Position numbers and translations under genes: made by a program. This document shows positions 19,304 through 28,691 of a stretch of DNA of 64,000 nucleotides, one piece after another; positions within the stretch are counted from its first letter, which is position 1; the number at the start of each line of letters is the position of its first letter. The notes under the pieces were generated by a model. It ran no database searches. It worked only from the letters and a program-made list of their open reading frames with translations, and was not told the origin of the DNA. The stretch lies in assembly GCF_014203215.1 (NCBI RefSeq), contig NZ_JACHIM010000005.1, forward strand, positions 1-64,000, written 5' to 3'. The DNA is from Bartonella callosciuri (lineage in GTDB: Bacteria; Pseudomonadota; Alphaproteobacteria; Rhizobiales; Rhizobiaceae).

Positions 19304-21655
19304 ATGCCATCTTTTACATCTAGTCTTGAAGAAGTTTTGCATCGTGCATTAACAATTGCTGCTCAAGCACGGCATGAATATGCGACATTAGAACATCTTT
19401 TGCTTGCTCTGTTAGATGATGTTGATGCAAATTCAGTTATTCAGGCGTGTCAGGTAGACGTGGAAGAATTGCGGGAGCGTTTAACCCACTATATCCAGTC
19501 AGAATTGGATGTACAAATTAGAGCTGACGAGGATACAAAACCGACAACATTTTTTCGGCGTGTAATCCAACGTGCAGTGATTCATGCGCAATCATCTGGA
19601 AAAGACGAAGTATCAGGAGCGAACGTTCTTGTTGCAATTTTTTCTGAACGTGAGAGTCATGCGGCATATTTCCTTCAAGAGATGGGAATGACACGCTATG
19701 ATGCCGTGCGTTTCATCTCCCATGGTATCATACGGGATGAAGGATTATCTATGTTGATTGAGGGGCTTGAAGAGCAATTAGATCAGCAAATTTCAGATAG
19801 TGGTGAAAAGCTAACAAGTGCACTCACCAGTTATTGTGTTGATCTCAATTGTAAAGCACGTAGTGGAAAAATTGATTTATTAATTGGTCGTGAAGTGGAA
19901 ATTTCACGCATGATTCAGGTTTTATGTCGGAGATCAAAAAATAATCCGCTTTTGGTTGGTGATCCTGGAGTTGGAAAAACTGCTATAATTGAGGGGTTAG
20001 CAAAGCACATTGTTGATGGGGAAGTTCCTGAAGTTTTATCAAATGCAACTATATTTTCCCTTGACATGGGAGGACTTGTTGCTGGTACACGTTATCGTGG
20101 TGATTTTGAAGAACGGTTAAAGCAAGTTATTAAGGAATTTGAGGAATATCCAGATGCTGTTTTATTTATTGATGAAATTCATACCTTAATTGGAGCAGGG
20201 GCTACATTAGGAGGGAATATGGATGCGGCAAATCTTTTAAAACCTGCATTATCTTCTGGAACTATTCGCTGTATTGGTTCGACGACTTATAAAGAATATC
20301 GCAAAATTTTTGAACAAGATCGTGCTTTAGAGCGCCGTTTTCAGAAGATTGATGTTAACGAGCCTTCTATTGCTGATGCAATTAAGATTGTGCAAGGATT
20401 GAAGCCTTATTTTGAAGATTTTCATCAAATCAAATATAGTGATGAGGCGATGAAGGCATCTGTAGAGTTATCTTCGCGTTATATGATTGATCGCCGACTA
20501 CCTGATAAAGCAATTGATGTTATTGATGAAAGTGGTGCAGCGCAAAAACTTTTGCCAAAAAAACAACGGAAAAAGAGTATAGGTGTTAAAGAAATTGAAG
20601 TAACTGTTGCCACTATGGCAAGGATTCCACCCAAAACAGTTTCTGGTAATGATCAGAAGACGCTTAGCAAGCTTGAAAGAGAACTTAAACAGGTTGTTTA
20701 TGGACAAGATCAGGCAATTTCCGCCTTAGTTTCATCAATTAAATTAGCGCGGGCAGGATTGCGTGAAACAGATAAACCAATAGGAAGTTATTTATTTTCA
20801 GGTCCAACAGGTGTAGGAAAAACGGAAGTGGCAAAACAACTTGCATCTTCTTTAGGCATTGAATTGTTACGTTTTGATATGTCAGAATATATGGAACGGC
20901 ATACAGTGGCACGCTTAATTGGAGCCCCTCCTGGTTACATAGGATTTGATCAAGGAGGTCTTCTTACAGATGCTGTTGATCAGAAGCCTCACGCTGTTTT
21001 ATTGCTGGATGAGATTGAAAAAGCACATCCAGAATTATTTAATATTTTATTGCAGGTTATGGATTATGGTAAATTAACAGACCATAATGGCAAAAAAATT
21101 GATTTTCGCAATATCATTTTAATTATGACAACCAATGCTGGTGCTTCAGATATGGCAAAATCAGCTATCGGATTTGGCAAAGTGCATCGCGATGGTGATG
21201 ATATTGAAGCAATTAATCGACTCTTTTCGCCGGAATTTCGTAACCGGTTAGATGCGATCATTCCCTTTGCACCTTTATCTCAGTTGATTATCAATCAGAT
21301 TGTGCAAAAATTTATTTTTCAGCTTGAAGCCCAATTAGCTGAACGGGATATTTGTTTTGAATTAAACTCTTCTGCGATGGGTTGGCTTGCCAATAAAGGA
21401 TATGATTCTCAAATGGGCGCACGCCCATTAAGCCGTGTTATACAAGAGCATATTAAAAAGCCATTAGCTGACGAAATTTTATTTGGAAAGTTGCGCAATG
21501 GTGGCATGGTTCGCGTCTTGACACAAAAATCAAACACAGAAAAAGAGAGGTTGCAGTTAAAAATTTGGTCTTCCGATATGTCTTTTCGTTCAAAAATTAA
21601 TAAAGCAACACATCTTACAAAAAAACATGTAAAGAAAAAAGACCCTATGACTTAA
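19304..21655 (+). CDS. clpA: ATP-dependent Clp protease ATP-binding subunit ClpA
   Basis: ClpA is the hexameric AAA+ unfoldase that feeds substrates to the ClpP peptidase. The 783 residues comprise the N domain (about 1-140), D1 with Walker A GDPGVGKT (219-226) and Walker [15 protein letters not shown], and D2 with Walker A GPTGVGKT (500-507) and [12 protein letters not shown]. There is no long ClpB-type middle domain. An IGF tripeptide in D2 (about residue 624) matches the ClpP-binding loop. The C-terminus has a Lys-rich extension of about 35 residues beyond the usual end. The usual partner clpS just upstream is a pseudogene. The gene ends 4 bases inside the convergent HIT gene. Confidence 0.96.
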   Translation: MPSFTSSLEEVLHRALTIAAQARHEYATLEHLLLALLDDVDANSVIQACQVDVEELRERLTHYIQSELDVQIRADEDTKPTTFFRRVIQRAVIHAQSSGKDEVSGANVLVAIFSERESHAAYFLQEMGMTRYDAVRFISHGIIRDEGLSMLIEGLEEQLDQQISDSGEKLTSALTSYCVDLNCKARSGKIDLLIGREVEISRMIQVLCRRSKNNPLLVGDPGVGKTAIIEGLAKHIVDGEVPEVLSNATIFSLDMGGLVAGTRYRGDFEERLKQVIKEFEEYPDAVLFIDEIHTLIGAGATLGGNMDAANLLKPALSSGTIRCIGSTTYKEYRKIFEQDRALERRFQKIDVNEPSIADAIKIVQGLKPYFEDFHQIKYSDEAMKASVELSSRYMIDRRLPDKAIDVIDESGAAQKLLPKKQRKKSIGVKEIEVTVATMARIPPKTVSGNDQKTLSKLERELKQVVYGQDQAISALVSSIKLARAGLRETDKPIGSYLFSGPTGVGKTEVAKQLASSLGIELLRFDMSEYMERHTVARLIGAPPGYIGFDQGGLLTDAVDQKPHAVLLLDEIEKAHPELFNILLQVMDYGKLTDHNGKKIDFRNIILIMTTNAGASDMAKSAIGFGKVHRDGDDIEAINRLFSPEFRNRLDAIIPFAPLSQLIINQIVQKFIFQLEAQLAERDICFELNSSAMGWLANKGYDSQMGARPLSRVIQEHIKKPLADEILFGKLRNGGMVRVLTQKSNTEKERLQLKIWSSDMSFRSKINKATHLTKKHVKKKDPMT

Positions 21656-22086
21656 GAATGTTTTGAAAGGGCTGCACGGATTTTTTTCGCGTTCTCTTCA
21701 AGTGTTTCTGTAGGCGTTATAACATCATTATGGGGAGACAGTTCTATTCCTTCCATACGGGGTATAATATGGAAATGAAGATGATAAACGGTTTGTTGAC
21801 TCGCTGCTTCATTAAATTGCATGATTGTTATACCGTCTGCTTGAAAAGCTTTTTTGATAGCTTTAGCGATTTTTTGAACAGCTTTAATAAGTGGAAACAA
21901 TGTTTCAGTATCCGCATCCAGTAGGTTTCTAGAGCCTTTTCGAGGAATAACCAGCGTATGACCTGGTGCTTGTGGCATGATATCCATAAATGCAATGACA
22001 TCATCATCTTCATAGACACGAACGGAAGGAATTTCATTACGAATCAATTTAGCAAAAACATTGTTATTGTCATAAGCTTTTTTCAT
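21652..22086 (-). CDS. HIT-family nucleotide hydrolase/transferase
   Basis: A 144-residue protein of the histidine triad superfamily. The catalytic motif is H102-L-H104-F-H106-I-I, with the nucleophilic central histidine present. The N-terminal FAKLIRNEIPSVRVYEDDDVIAFMDI and PQAPGHTLVIPRKGSRNLLD blocks are typical of the bacterial Hint branch, which hydrolyses adenosine phosphoramidates or similar nucleotides. The physiological substrate is unknown. The stop overlaps the convergent clpA end by 4 bases, and no terminator is visible between them. Confidence 0.9.
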   Translation of the reverse strand: MKKAYDNNNVFAKLIRNEIPSVRVYEDDDVIAFMDIMPQAPGHTLVIPRKGSRNLLDADTETLFPLIKAVQKIAKAIKKAFQADGITIMQFNEAASQQTVYHLHFHIIPRMEGIELSPHNDVITPTETLEENAKKIRAALSKHS

Positions 22087-22219
22087 ATCAATATTTCCTT
22101 TTTATTCAGAACTTTAATTTCAAAACTAAAGAATGCGAAAAGTGAAAAAGTATTAGAAAAAAAAGAGTTTCGCAGTCGGTTATCACTTTAATTTATTATG
22201 CATTATCATTGATGAAAAT

Positions 22220-22681
22220 TTAAACTTCTATGATAGCTTCAACTTCTACTGGAACATCCATAGGAAGAGAGGCAACACCAATGGCAGAACGGGCATGTTT
22301 TCCAGCTTCACCAAGAATATTGACGAGTAAATCAGAAGTTCCATTGGCGATAAGAGGAATATCAGTAAATTGAGGATCTACAGCGACAAAAACGGTGATT
22401 TTTACCACGCGTTTTATTCTATTTAAATCACCGAGAGCTGCCTTGATTTGTGCAAGAATGTTGAGTGCACAGATTTCGGCTGCCTTTTTCCCTTGTTCAA
22501 CACTAACGGTTGCACCGACTTTACCGATTGCTATTGGCTCTCCATTAAAAAGAGGGAGCTGTCCCGAAATAAAGAGTTGGTTACCGCTTTGTAAAGTTGT
22601 TACGTAATTAGCAATTGGCTGTGTTGCTTCAGGAAGAACAATTCCAATTTTTTGAAGATGGCTTTCAATCGCGTTGGTCAT
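22220..22681 (-). CDS. RidA-family enamine/imine deaminase
   Basis: RidA proteins hydrolyse reactive 2-aminoacrylate and related enamines released by PLP enzymes such as serine and threonine dehydratases. This 153-residue protein has the YjgF/RidA fold with the key arginine R131 in the KHARSAIGVASLP motif and the C-terminal PVEVEAIIEV strand. It belongs to the longer RidA branch frequent in alphaproteobacteria. SdaA in this window uses an iron-sulfur cluster, not PLP, so the two are not obviously linked. The gene stands alone, divergent from eipB. Confidence 0.9.
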   Translation of the reverse strand: MTNAIESHLQKIGIVLPEATQPIANYVTTLQSGNQLFISGQLPLFNGEPIAIGKVGATVSVEQGKKAAEICALNILAQIKAALGDLNRIKRVVKITVFVAVDPQFTDIPLIANGTSDLLVNILGEAGKHARSAIGVASLPMDVPVEVEAIIEV

Positions 22682-22817
22682 AATTTACACTCCATAGTTA
22701 TTTTTCTATTGCATAAACTATTTTTAGATTGAATGAAATGTGTGGTTAATTAAGAAACGAGCCTTTTTTGCCTTATTTTATGATGTTATGCAACGGGGAG
22801 AGAATTGGAATTTTAGA

Positions 22818-23642
22818 ATGATCAGACCATTATTTGTAATAATTTTATATGTTGCTTTCTTATATATTGCGAGAGCAGAAGAACCCATTTTTATTGTACC
22901 TCATCGAGCAATTTATGATTTTCAGCTCGATAGTGTTTCTCATGAAGTGACAATTTCGGGGATGTCAGGGCGAATGGTTTACGAGTTGACTGGTTCAACG
23001 TGTCAGGGGTATAGTACACGTTTTCGTTTCATCAGCCGTATTCACATGGAGGATATGCCGGTGCGTTTCACTGATCAACATACGACGAGTTATGAAACGG
23101 GTGATAGTCGGACATTTCACTTCAGTGTTACAGATCAAGCTGGACAAGAGATTACACATCGTGCCCAAGGGATAGCGGAGCGTGTTAAAGATGGGATTAT
23201 CGTTAAACTCAATAAGCCAAAGGAAAAAGAATACAAGCTTCCATTGGCTGAGTTTCCAATTATGCAACTGAAAAATATCATCCGCCATGCAAAAGCGGGC
23301 GATCATTTTTACTATGTTGCTGTATTTGATGGAACAGATAAAGCAGATAAAATTATAAAAGAAAGTGTCGTCATTGGAGAAGAGAAAATACAGTTCTCTG
23401 ATACTAAAACGAAAAAAATGGAAAAATTGGAGGAGAAAAAATATTGGCCCGTTACGATTTCTTATTTTGATGATGTAGAAAAAAAAGATGGTTTGCCAGT
23501 CTATCGTAGCAGTTTTCTTTTATACGAAAATGGTGTTATGCGTGATCTTCATATAGATTATGGAACTTTTTCTGTACGTGCCGAACTAAACAGTCTTGAA
23601 TTTCTCGAAGAGAAGAATAACCTTAATCAATGTAAACATTAA
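22818..23642 (+). CDS. eipB: Periplasmic cell-envelope integrity protein (DUF1849, EipB-like)
   Basis: The 274-residue protein starts with a signal peptide (MIRPLFVIILYVAFLYIARAEE) and continues with IFIVPHRAIYDFQLD, the start of the DUF1849 domain. In Brucella, EipB is a periplasmic beta-spiral protein needed for envelope integrity and closed by a disulfide; the two non-signal cysteines here, in STCQGY and the C-terminal NQCKH, sit at the matching ends. The frame is open from 22740, but ATG 22818 gives a clean signal peptide; its ribosome site is weak, and ATG 22788 is the alternative. It precedes rpsB on the same strand with about 160 bases between. Confidence 0.88.
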   Translation: MIRPLFVIILYVAFLYIARAEEPIFIVPHRAIYDFQLDSVSHEVTISGMSGRMVYELTGSTCQGYSTRFRFISRIHMEDMPVRFTDQHTTSYETGDSRTFHFSVTDQAGQEITHRAQGIAERVKDGIIVKLNKPKEKEYKLPLAEFPIMQLKNIIRHAKAGDHFYYVAVFDGTDKADKIIKESVVIGEEKIQFSDTKTKKMEKLEEKKYWPVTISYFDDVEKKDGLPVYRSSFLLYENGVMRDLHIDYGTFSVRAELNSLEFLEEKNNLNQCKH

Positions 23643-23750
23643 AGCATTGCAGAAAATAACTTGAAAAAGAATCAAATATTAGTATGTTTACGCTATTCCA
23701 CACGCGGAGTTTGGGTGTTTGCAAGGAAAGTCTAGCAAGCGTCCGCCGGT

Positions 23751-23770
23751 AGTAGGTCTACCTACTTTTT
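23751..23770 (+). promoter_or_regulatory. Hairpin with T run in the rpsB leader
   Basis: AGTAGGT and ACCTACT form a perfect 7-bp stem with a 2-base centre, followed at once by TTTTT. It lies 30-50 bases before the rpsB start, inside a leader that also has CCGCCGG and CCGCGG segments able to pair alternatively. This resembles a premature terminator/attenuator or an S2 autoregulatory site. Which of these applies cannot be told by eye. Confidence 0.45.
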
Positions 23771-23800
23771 CCGCGGAGGTCGAACCGGAAAGGATAAACT

Positions 23801-24574
23801 ATGGCACTACCAGATTTTACTATGCACCAGCTTTTAGAAGCAGGTGTGCACTTTGGTCACCAGACTCATCGCTGGAATCCCAAAATGACTCCCTATATTT
23901 ATGGTCAGCGTAATAATATTCATATTATTGATCTTGCTCAGACTGTTCCTCTTTTACACCAAGCGCTTAAACTTGTTTCAGATACAGTTGCGCGTGGTGG
24001 CCGTATTCTCTTTGTTGGTACGAAGCGGCAGGCATCTGACATTATAGCTGAAGCAGCGAATCGTTCGGCACAATATTATGTTAATGCGCGTTGGCTTGGC
24101 GGTATGCTTACAAACTGGAAAACAATTTCCCATTCGATACATCGGTTGCGTAAGCTGGACAAAATTCTTGCTGCTGAAGCACAGGGTTTTACCAAAAAAG
24201 AACGTTTAAATCTTGAGCGTGATCGTGAAAAACTTAATCGTGCACTCGGTGGCATTAAAGATATGGGATCTGTTCCAGATCTTATATTTGTTATTGATAC
24301 AAATAAAGAGAATATTGCACTCCAAGAAGCAAAACGTTTAGGAATTCCGGTTATTGCTATTATTGATAGTAACTGCGATCCTGATCACGTTACTTACCCG
24401 ATTCCAGGTAATGATGATGCGTCACGCGCAATTTCGCTTTATTGTGATCTTTTTGCTCGTGCAGCTCTTGATGGTATTGCTCGTCAACAAGGTGCGATGG
24501 GTGTGGATTTAGGAGCGCAAGCTGATGCGCCTGTAGAACCCGTTTTGGAAAATGCGGTTTCAGTTTCTGAGTAG
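23801..24574 (+). CDS. rpsB: 30S ribosomal protein S2
   Basis: S2 lies at the head-body junction of the 30S subunit. The 257-residue protein is full length, with [22 protein letters not shown] at the N-terminus, the coiled-coil insertion (about 105-150), and [29 protein letters not shown], the second conserved signature (about 188-216). A GAAAGGA ribosome site precedes the ATG. The tail ([17 protein letters not shown]) is acidic and variable in this family. tsf follows after 105 bases. Confidence 0.97.
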   Translation: MALPDFTMHQLLEAGVHFGHQTHRWNPKMTPYIYGQRNNIHIIDLAQTVPLLHQALKLVSDTVARGGRILFVGTKRQASDIIAEAANRSAQYYVNARWLGGMLTNWKTISHSIHRLRKLDKILAAEAQGFTKKERLNLERDREKLNRALGGIKDMGSVPDLIFVIDTNKENIALQEAKRLGIPVIAIIDSNCDPDHVTYPIPGNDDASRAISLYCDLFARAALDGIARQQGAMGVDLGAQADAPVEPVLENAVSVSE

Positions 24575-24679
24575 TATTAACAATGCCTGTTAGGGTACTT
24601 ATTTTCTAAAGAAGAGGTTATAGGCGTCACGGGATTTTCTTTTTGTACGCTTTTACCGTTACAGAACAAAGAGGCAAAT

Positions 24680-25603
24680 ATGAGCATTACTGCTGCACAA
24701 GTGAAAGAACTTCGGGAATTGTCAGGCGCTGGTATGATGGATTGTAAGGCAGCTTTGGCAGAGACTGGTGGCGATATGGAAGCTGCTGTTGATTGGCTTC
24801 GTAAAAAGGGAATAGCCAAAGCAGATAAAAAAGCGGGTCGTACGGCGGCAGAGGGATTAATCGGAATTGTATCAAAAAGTTCAAGTGCAGTTTTGGTTGA
24901 GGTTAACTCTGAAACAGATTTTGTAGCGCGTAACGATGTATTCCAAGATATTGTACGCAATGTAGCGACCGCTGCTTTGGGTACGCAAGGGTCTGTTGAC
25001 GCTGTTTCTGCGTCTCTATATCCTGGTTCTGAGAAGACCGTAGAAGCTACAATTAAAGATGCAATTGGTACCATTGGTGAAAATATGGCATTTCGGCGTT
25101 CTGCCAAACTCTCTGTTGAGAATGGTGTGGTTGCAACTTATATACACAATAGTGTAGCTGATGGTCTTGGTAAACTTGGAGTTTTAGTTGCTATTGAAAC
25201 TACAGGAAATAAGGAGGCAGCAGCCTCTTTTGGTCGGCAGGTTGCAATGCATATTGCTGCAACCAACCCGTTGGCGCTAACAGTAGAAGATGTTGATGCT
25301 AGCGCCGTTGAGCGTGAAAAAGAAATTTTTTCAGATCAGGCACGTCAGTCTGGAAAGCCTGAAAATATCATCGAAAAAATGGTAGAGGGGCGCATGCGTA
25401 AATTTTATGAAGAAGTTGTTTTGCTCTCTCAGGCTTTTGTGATGAATCCTGATATAACAGTTGAAGCAGCTTTAAAGGATGCTGAAAAATCGATTGGTGC
25501 ACCGGCAAAAATCACAGGTTTTATTCGTTTTGCATTAGGAGAAGGTGTGGAAAAAGAAGAGTCTGATTTTGCTGCAGAGGTTGCTGCGGCTACCAAAGGG
25601 TAG
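24680..25603 (+). CDS. tsf: Elongation factor Ts
   Basis: EF-Ts exchanges GDP for GTP on EF-Tu. The 307-residue protein has the N-terminal UBA-like domain with [25 protein letters not shown] (about residues 8-32), then [12 protein letters not shown] (about 76-87), the second signature that contacts EF-Tu, and two core subdomains. The start ATG follows AAAGAGG at normal distance. It lies in the conserved rpsB-tsf-pyrH-frr order. Confidence 0.97.
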   Translation: MSITAAQVKELRELSGAGMMDCKAALAETGGDMEAAVDWLRKKGIAKADKKAGRTAAEGLIGIVSKSSSAVLVEVNSETDFVARNDVFQDIVRNVATAALGTQGSVDAVSASLYPGSEKTVEATIKDAIGTIGENMAFRRSAKLSVENGVVATYIHNSVADGLGKLGVLVAIETTGNKEAAASFGRQVAMHIAATNPLALTVEDVDASAVEREKEIFSDQARQSGKPENIIEKMVEGRMRKFYEEVVLLSQAFVMNPDITVEAALKDAEKSIGAPAKITGFIRFALGEGVEKEESDFAAEVAAATKG

Positions 25604-25680
25604 TTGTTTATAAGTTATTGTTAGAAATTTGAAATCTTACCATTGAATATAAAATTACTGGTAGGAAAGAGTATTATTAA

Positions 25681-25710
25681 GAGGGCGTCACGTGATAAAG
25701 TGGTGCCCTC
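25681..25710 (+). other. Hairpin between tsf and pyrH
   Basis: GAGGGCGTCAC (25681-25691) pairs with GTGGTGCCCTC (25700-25710) with two G-U pairs around an 8-base loop. There is no T run after it. It lies 46 bases before the pyrH start and may act as a processing or stability element that separates the rpsB-tsf and pyrH-frr portions of the message. Confidence 0.45.
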
Positions 25711-25756
25711 AGTGGTGTCGAAAGCAAAAAGCAAATGTGCTTTTGGGAGATTATCG

Positions 25757-26476
25757 ATGACATTAGCACTTCAGTATAAACGTATTCTTTTAAAGGTTTC
25801 AGGCGAAGCTCTTATGGGGGGGCAGAGCTTTGGAATTGATGTTTCTGTTGCAGATCGTATTGCTGCTGATATTGCTGAAGTGCGAGAGATGGGCGTAGAA
25901 GTCGCTATTGTTATAGGTGGAGGCAATATTTTTCGTGGAGTTGCTGTTGCTTCCCGTGGTGGAGATCGTGTGACAGGTGATCATATGGGAATGCTTGCAA
26001 CAGCTATTAATTCTTTAGCATTGCGAACATCATTGACAAAATTAGGGGTTGAAACGGTTGTATTATCTGCGATTGCTATGCCACAAATTTGTGAAAGCTT
26101 TTCACAACGTAAAGCGATAGGTTATATGAATCAAGGAAAAGTCGTTATTTTTGCGGGCGGTACGGGAAATCCATTTTTTACCACAGACTCTGCCGCTACT
26201 TTACGTGCAGCAGAAATTGGTGCAGATGTTCTTCTTAAAGGAACACAAGTTGATGGTATTTATTCTGCAGATCCAAAGATAGACCCTATGGCTAAGCGGT
26301 TTGATCAATTGACACATGTCGAGATATTACAATGGGGGTTGTCTGTTATGGATACGACAGCGGTTACTTTAGCGCGCGAGAACAAGGTACCAATTATTGT
26401 GTATTCTATTCATGAAAAAGGTGGTTTAGCTAAGGTATTAAATGGAACGGGACGGTTTACAATAGTATCCGAATAG
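25757..26476 (+). CDS. pyrH: UMP kinase
   Basis: Phosphorylates UMP to UDP in pyrimidine nucleotide synthesis; a hexameric member of the amino acid kinase fold. The 239-residue product has [15 protein letters not shown] at the N-terminus (phosphate-binding Lys and Gly), [10 protein letters not shown] (about 52-61) and the uridine-site segment [28 protein letters not shown] (about 138-165). The frame is open from 25643, but ATG 25757 with GGGAGA (25745-25750) gives the family N-terminus. frr starts 37 bases downstream. Confidence 0.96.
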   Translation: MTLALQYKRILLKVSGEALMGGQSFGIDVSVADRIAADIAEVREMGVEVAIVIGGGNIFRGVAVASRGGDRVTGDHMGMLATAINSLALRTSLTKLGVETVVLSAIAMPQICESFSQRKAIGYMNQGKVVIFAGGTGNPFFTTDSAATLRAAEIGADVLLKGTQVDGIYSADPKIDPMAKRFDQLTHVEILQWGLSVMDTTAVTLARENKVPIIVYSIHEKGGLAKVLNGTGRFTIVSE

Positions 26477-26513
26477 GGATAAGCTTTACGGCATAATTGA
26501 AGGAGGTAGAGAT

Positions 26514-27074
26514 ATGAGTGTTACATCGATTATGGATGATCTGAAACGTCGCATGGATGGCGCTATTTCCGCTTTTAAATGTGAATTAGGTGGTTTGCGG
26601 ACGGGACGAGCCTCTATCAGTTTATTAGAGCCGTTAACAGTGGAGGCTTATGGTTCTGTTGTACATATAAATCAGGTTGCGAATATTTCTGTTCCAGAAC
26701 CACGGATGCTTTCAGTCTCGGTATGGGATAAAACAATGGTAGGGGCTGTAGAGCGTGCTATTCGTGATTCTGGTCTTGGTTTGAATCCTATTACTGATGG
26801 TACGAATTTACGTATTCCTTTACCTGAATTAAATGAAGAGCGCCGTAAAGAATTAGTAAAAATTGCACATCAATATGCAGAGCAAGCCCGAGTTGCTACT
26901 CGCCATGTTCGCCGGGATGGTATGGATAATTTGAAAAAATTAGAAAAAGAAGGTGAGATTGGCCAAGACGAAGCACATAGTTTATCTGAGAAAGTCCAAA
27001 AACTCACGGATGAAGCCATTGCTGATATTGATAAAATTTTAGTTGTGAAAGAATCCGAAATTATGCATGTTTAA
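26514..27074 (+). CDS. frr: Ribosome recycling factor
   Basis: RRF splits post-termination ribosomes together with EF-G. The 186-residue protein is a standard tRNA-shaped RRF: helix [24 protein letters not shown] (about 25-48), domain II strands with [23 protein letters not shown] (about 102-124), and [22 protein letters not shown] (about 132-153). An AAGGAGG site precedes ATG 26514 at 8 bases. In most relatives the next gene is uppS; here that gene is a pseudogene. Confidence 0.97.
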   Translation: MSVTSIMDDLKRRMDGAISAFKCELGGLRTGRASISLLEPLTVEAYGSVVHINQVANISVPEPRMLSVSVWDKTMVGAVERAIRDSGLGLNPITDGTNLRIPLPELNEERRKELVKIAHQYAEQARVATRHVRRDGMDNLKKLEKEGEIGQDEAHSLSEKVQKLTDEAIADIDKILVVKESEIMHV

Positions 27075-27104
27075 GGCGATTTTATTGCTACAAAAAGAAC
27101 ATGA

Positions 27105-27750
27105 TATCGGCGTCGTATAACATCTTTTTATGGGTAAAAATCGGAAGAGATGTTTGCTGTTGATAACAGAATACGAGGGAAAAAGAGATGTATTTTACCG
27201 CGGCTTTCTATTTAAAGAAAGGATTAATTTAAAAAGATAGAGCCTTTTGAGTCTTTATTATTGCCCTTGTATAAGCTTGTTTGCTGGAACAAACTATTTT
27301 GCAGAATAATGAAAGATTTTTTCAACGTAGCTTTGTAAGGTTACATGATAAAAATCCTTTTATTATTGCGCATTATTTAAAGTATTCCACGGGAGATACT
27401 GAAAAAGGGATATTGAGAAAAAACTGATACCTTAATATTTAGAGAGATACAGTGGAATAGGTCCAACACACGGTTGTTATTTTGTGTTTTTGGTTTTCAA
27501 TGTTTTTTTAGTTTTTTGCGGGTGACTGATATTTTGATAGAACAATGTTTTTATGTGAAACGAATATCAGACCTAGACTTTAAGTTCACATGGGTAGTGA
27601 GCAGCAGCTTTCTCATTTTTAAGGTTAAGATTAATGTTTGGAAGTATATTTAAAAATTGATCTTGATACGTAGACTTTTGATCCATTTTTATTGATTATT
27701 GATCTTATAAGCACAGTCTTTGTGGATTGTGTCATTTGTGATAAATTGTA
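27105..27750 (+). pseudogene. uppS: Undecaprenyl diphosphate synthase pseudogene
   Basis: The 783-base gap between frr and cdsA is the size of a uppS gene and carries collinear scraps of it in shifting frames. About 27108-27145 aligns at the base level with the code for RHIAIFMDGNGR. The next in-frame piece reads KRCLLLITEYEGKRDV, like KRGLPRI.GY..GK.AV. CWNK (about 27281-27292) matches ENWKR. ERFFQRSFVRLHDKN (27311-27355) matches RRFIRRDLAELHxNN. NTRL (27465-27476) matches the HNTRLTL motif. ISDLD then GSEQQLSHF (27593-27619) match IPDPD..RTSGEQRLSNF, and YVDF (27667-27678) matches YWPDF. Spacings between most scraps fit the family, with a shortfall between NTRL and ISDLD. Stops and frameshifts make it non-functional. 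UppS supplies the lipid carrier for peptidoglycan, so another copy must exist elsewhere. Confidence 0.8.
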
Positions 27751-27857
27751 AAAAATATGCAAAAGTATGAATATAAAAAAATACTGTGTAGCAAAGTTCT
27801 TTGTTCGCACGAATTCCTAAGCTTGTATTTTCTGTTTTTATTATTTGGGATGTTGTT

Positions 27858-28676
27858 TTGTCTAATCTTATTTATCGTATTCTGACAGCTTTTGTTTTTG
27901 GCATTATTGCTTTGTGTTTCACATGGGTTGGGGGAACTTTCTTTTTTTTGTTTGTCTGGGTTATTGGTGGGTTTATTCTTTACGAATGGATTAGTATCAC
28001 TAAAGAGAAATGGCGTTTTTCACAAAAAATATTAGCGGGTATTTTTTATTTGGTTTTTGGCTCTTTGTTGATATCGAATGTATCTGCTTTATTAATCTTT
28101 TGTATTTTAGTAGCTTTGGCAGCATTGTTGGTTATTCTTGGGTCTGTAAAAAAGAATGGTTGGGTTTTTTTGGGTTTTTTATATACATCTTTCCCAGTTG
28201 TGGCTTTATCCTTTTTACGGGGCCATGAGACGATAGGATTCCAGGGTGTTATCTTCTTATTTACGATAGTGTGGGGAACAGATATTGCTGGATATTTTAG
28301 CGGACGTGCATTGGGTGGTCCTAAATTGGCACCACAGTTTTCTCCTAATAAAACTTGGGCAGGGGCAATTGGTGGTACGATTATTGGAGTTTTAGGTGGT
28401 ATATTGATCGCTCTTTGGGTTTTTGACATAAATTTAACCAGTTTTTTTGTGCTATTGCTTGCTCTTATTTTATCAATTATTTCGCAATTGAGTGATTTGG
28501 GGCAATCATGGTTAAAAAGACAGTTTTCTGTTAAAGATTCTAGTTCTTTATTGCCTGGACACGGCGGATTTATGGATCGTATGGATGGGTTGGTAGGGGC
28601 TGCTTTTCTGCTTTATTTAATTGGTTCATTTATGTCTGGTATGGATACACCTTTTAATCTTTTTTGTATGATTTAA
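27858..28676 (+). CDS. cdsA: Phosphatidate cytidylyltransferase
   Basis: Makes CDP-diacylglycerol from phosphatidate and CTP for phospholipid synthesis, in the inner membrane. The product is 272 residues from a TTG start (LSNLIYRILTAFVFG), with GGGA 7 bases upstream; the frame is open from about 27801 but that extension has no ribosome site. About seven or eight hydrophobic segments are visible. The CdsA signature is in the C-terminal third: SWLKRQFSVKDSSSLLPGHGGFMDRMD with the catalytic Lys, Asp and Asp residues. rseP begins about 15 bases downstream. Confidence 0.92.
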   Translation: MSNLIYRILTAFVFGIIALCFTWVGGTFFFLFVWVIGGFILYEWISITKEKWRFSQKILAGIFYLVFGSLLISNVSALLIFCILVALAALLVILGSVKKNGWVFLGFLYTSFPVVALSFLRGHETIGFQGVIFLFTIVWGTDIAGYFSGRALGGPKLAPQFSPNKTWAGAIGGTIIGVLGGILIALWVFDINLTSFFVLLLALILSIISQLSDLGQSWLKRQFSVKDSSSLLPGHGGFMDRMDGLVGAAFLLYLIGSFMSGMDTPFNLFCMI

Positions 28677-28691
28677 TTGGGAGAGGATATC

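Noticed and set aside
24577-25107. 176-codon frame on the minus strand opposite tsf
   Set aside because: It is a mirror of the tsf coding sequence caused by its codon use; no ribosome site or domain.
27801-27857. Longer N-terminus for CdsA
   Set aside because: The extension has no ribosome site and lies at the end of the uppS remnant; the TTG at 27858 has a good site and gives the family N-terminus.
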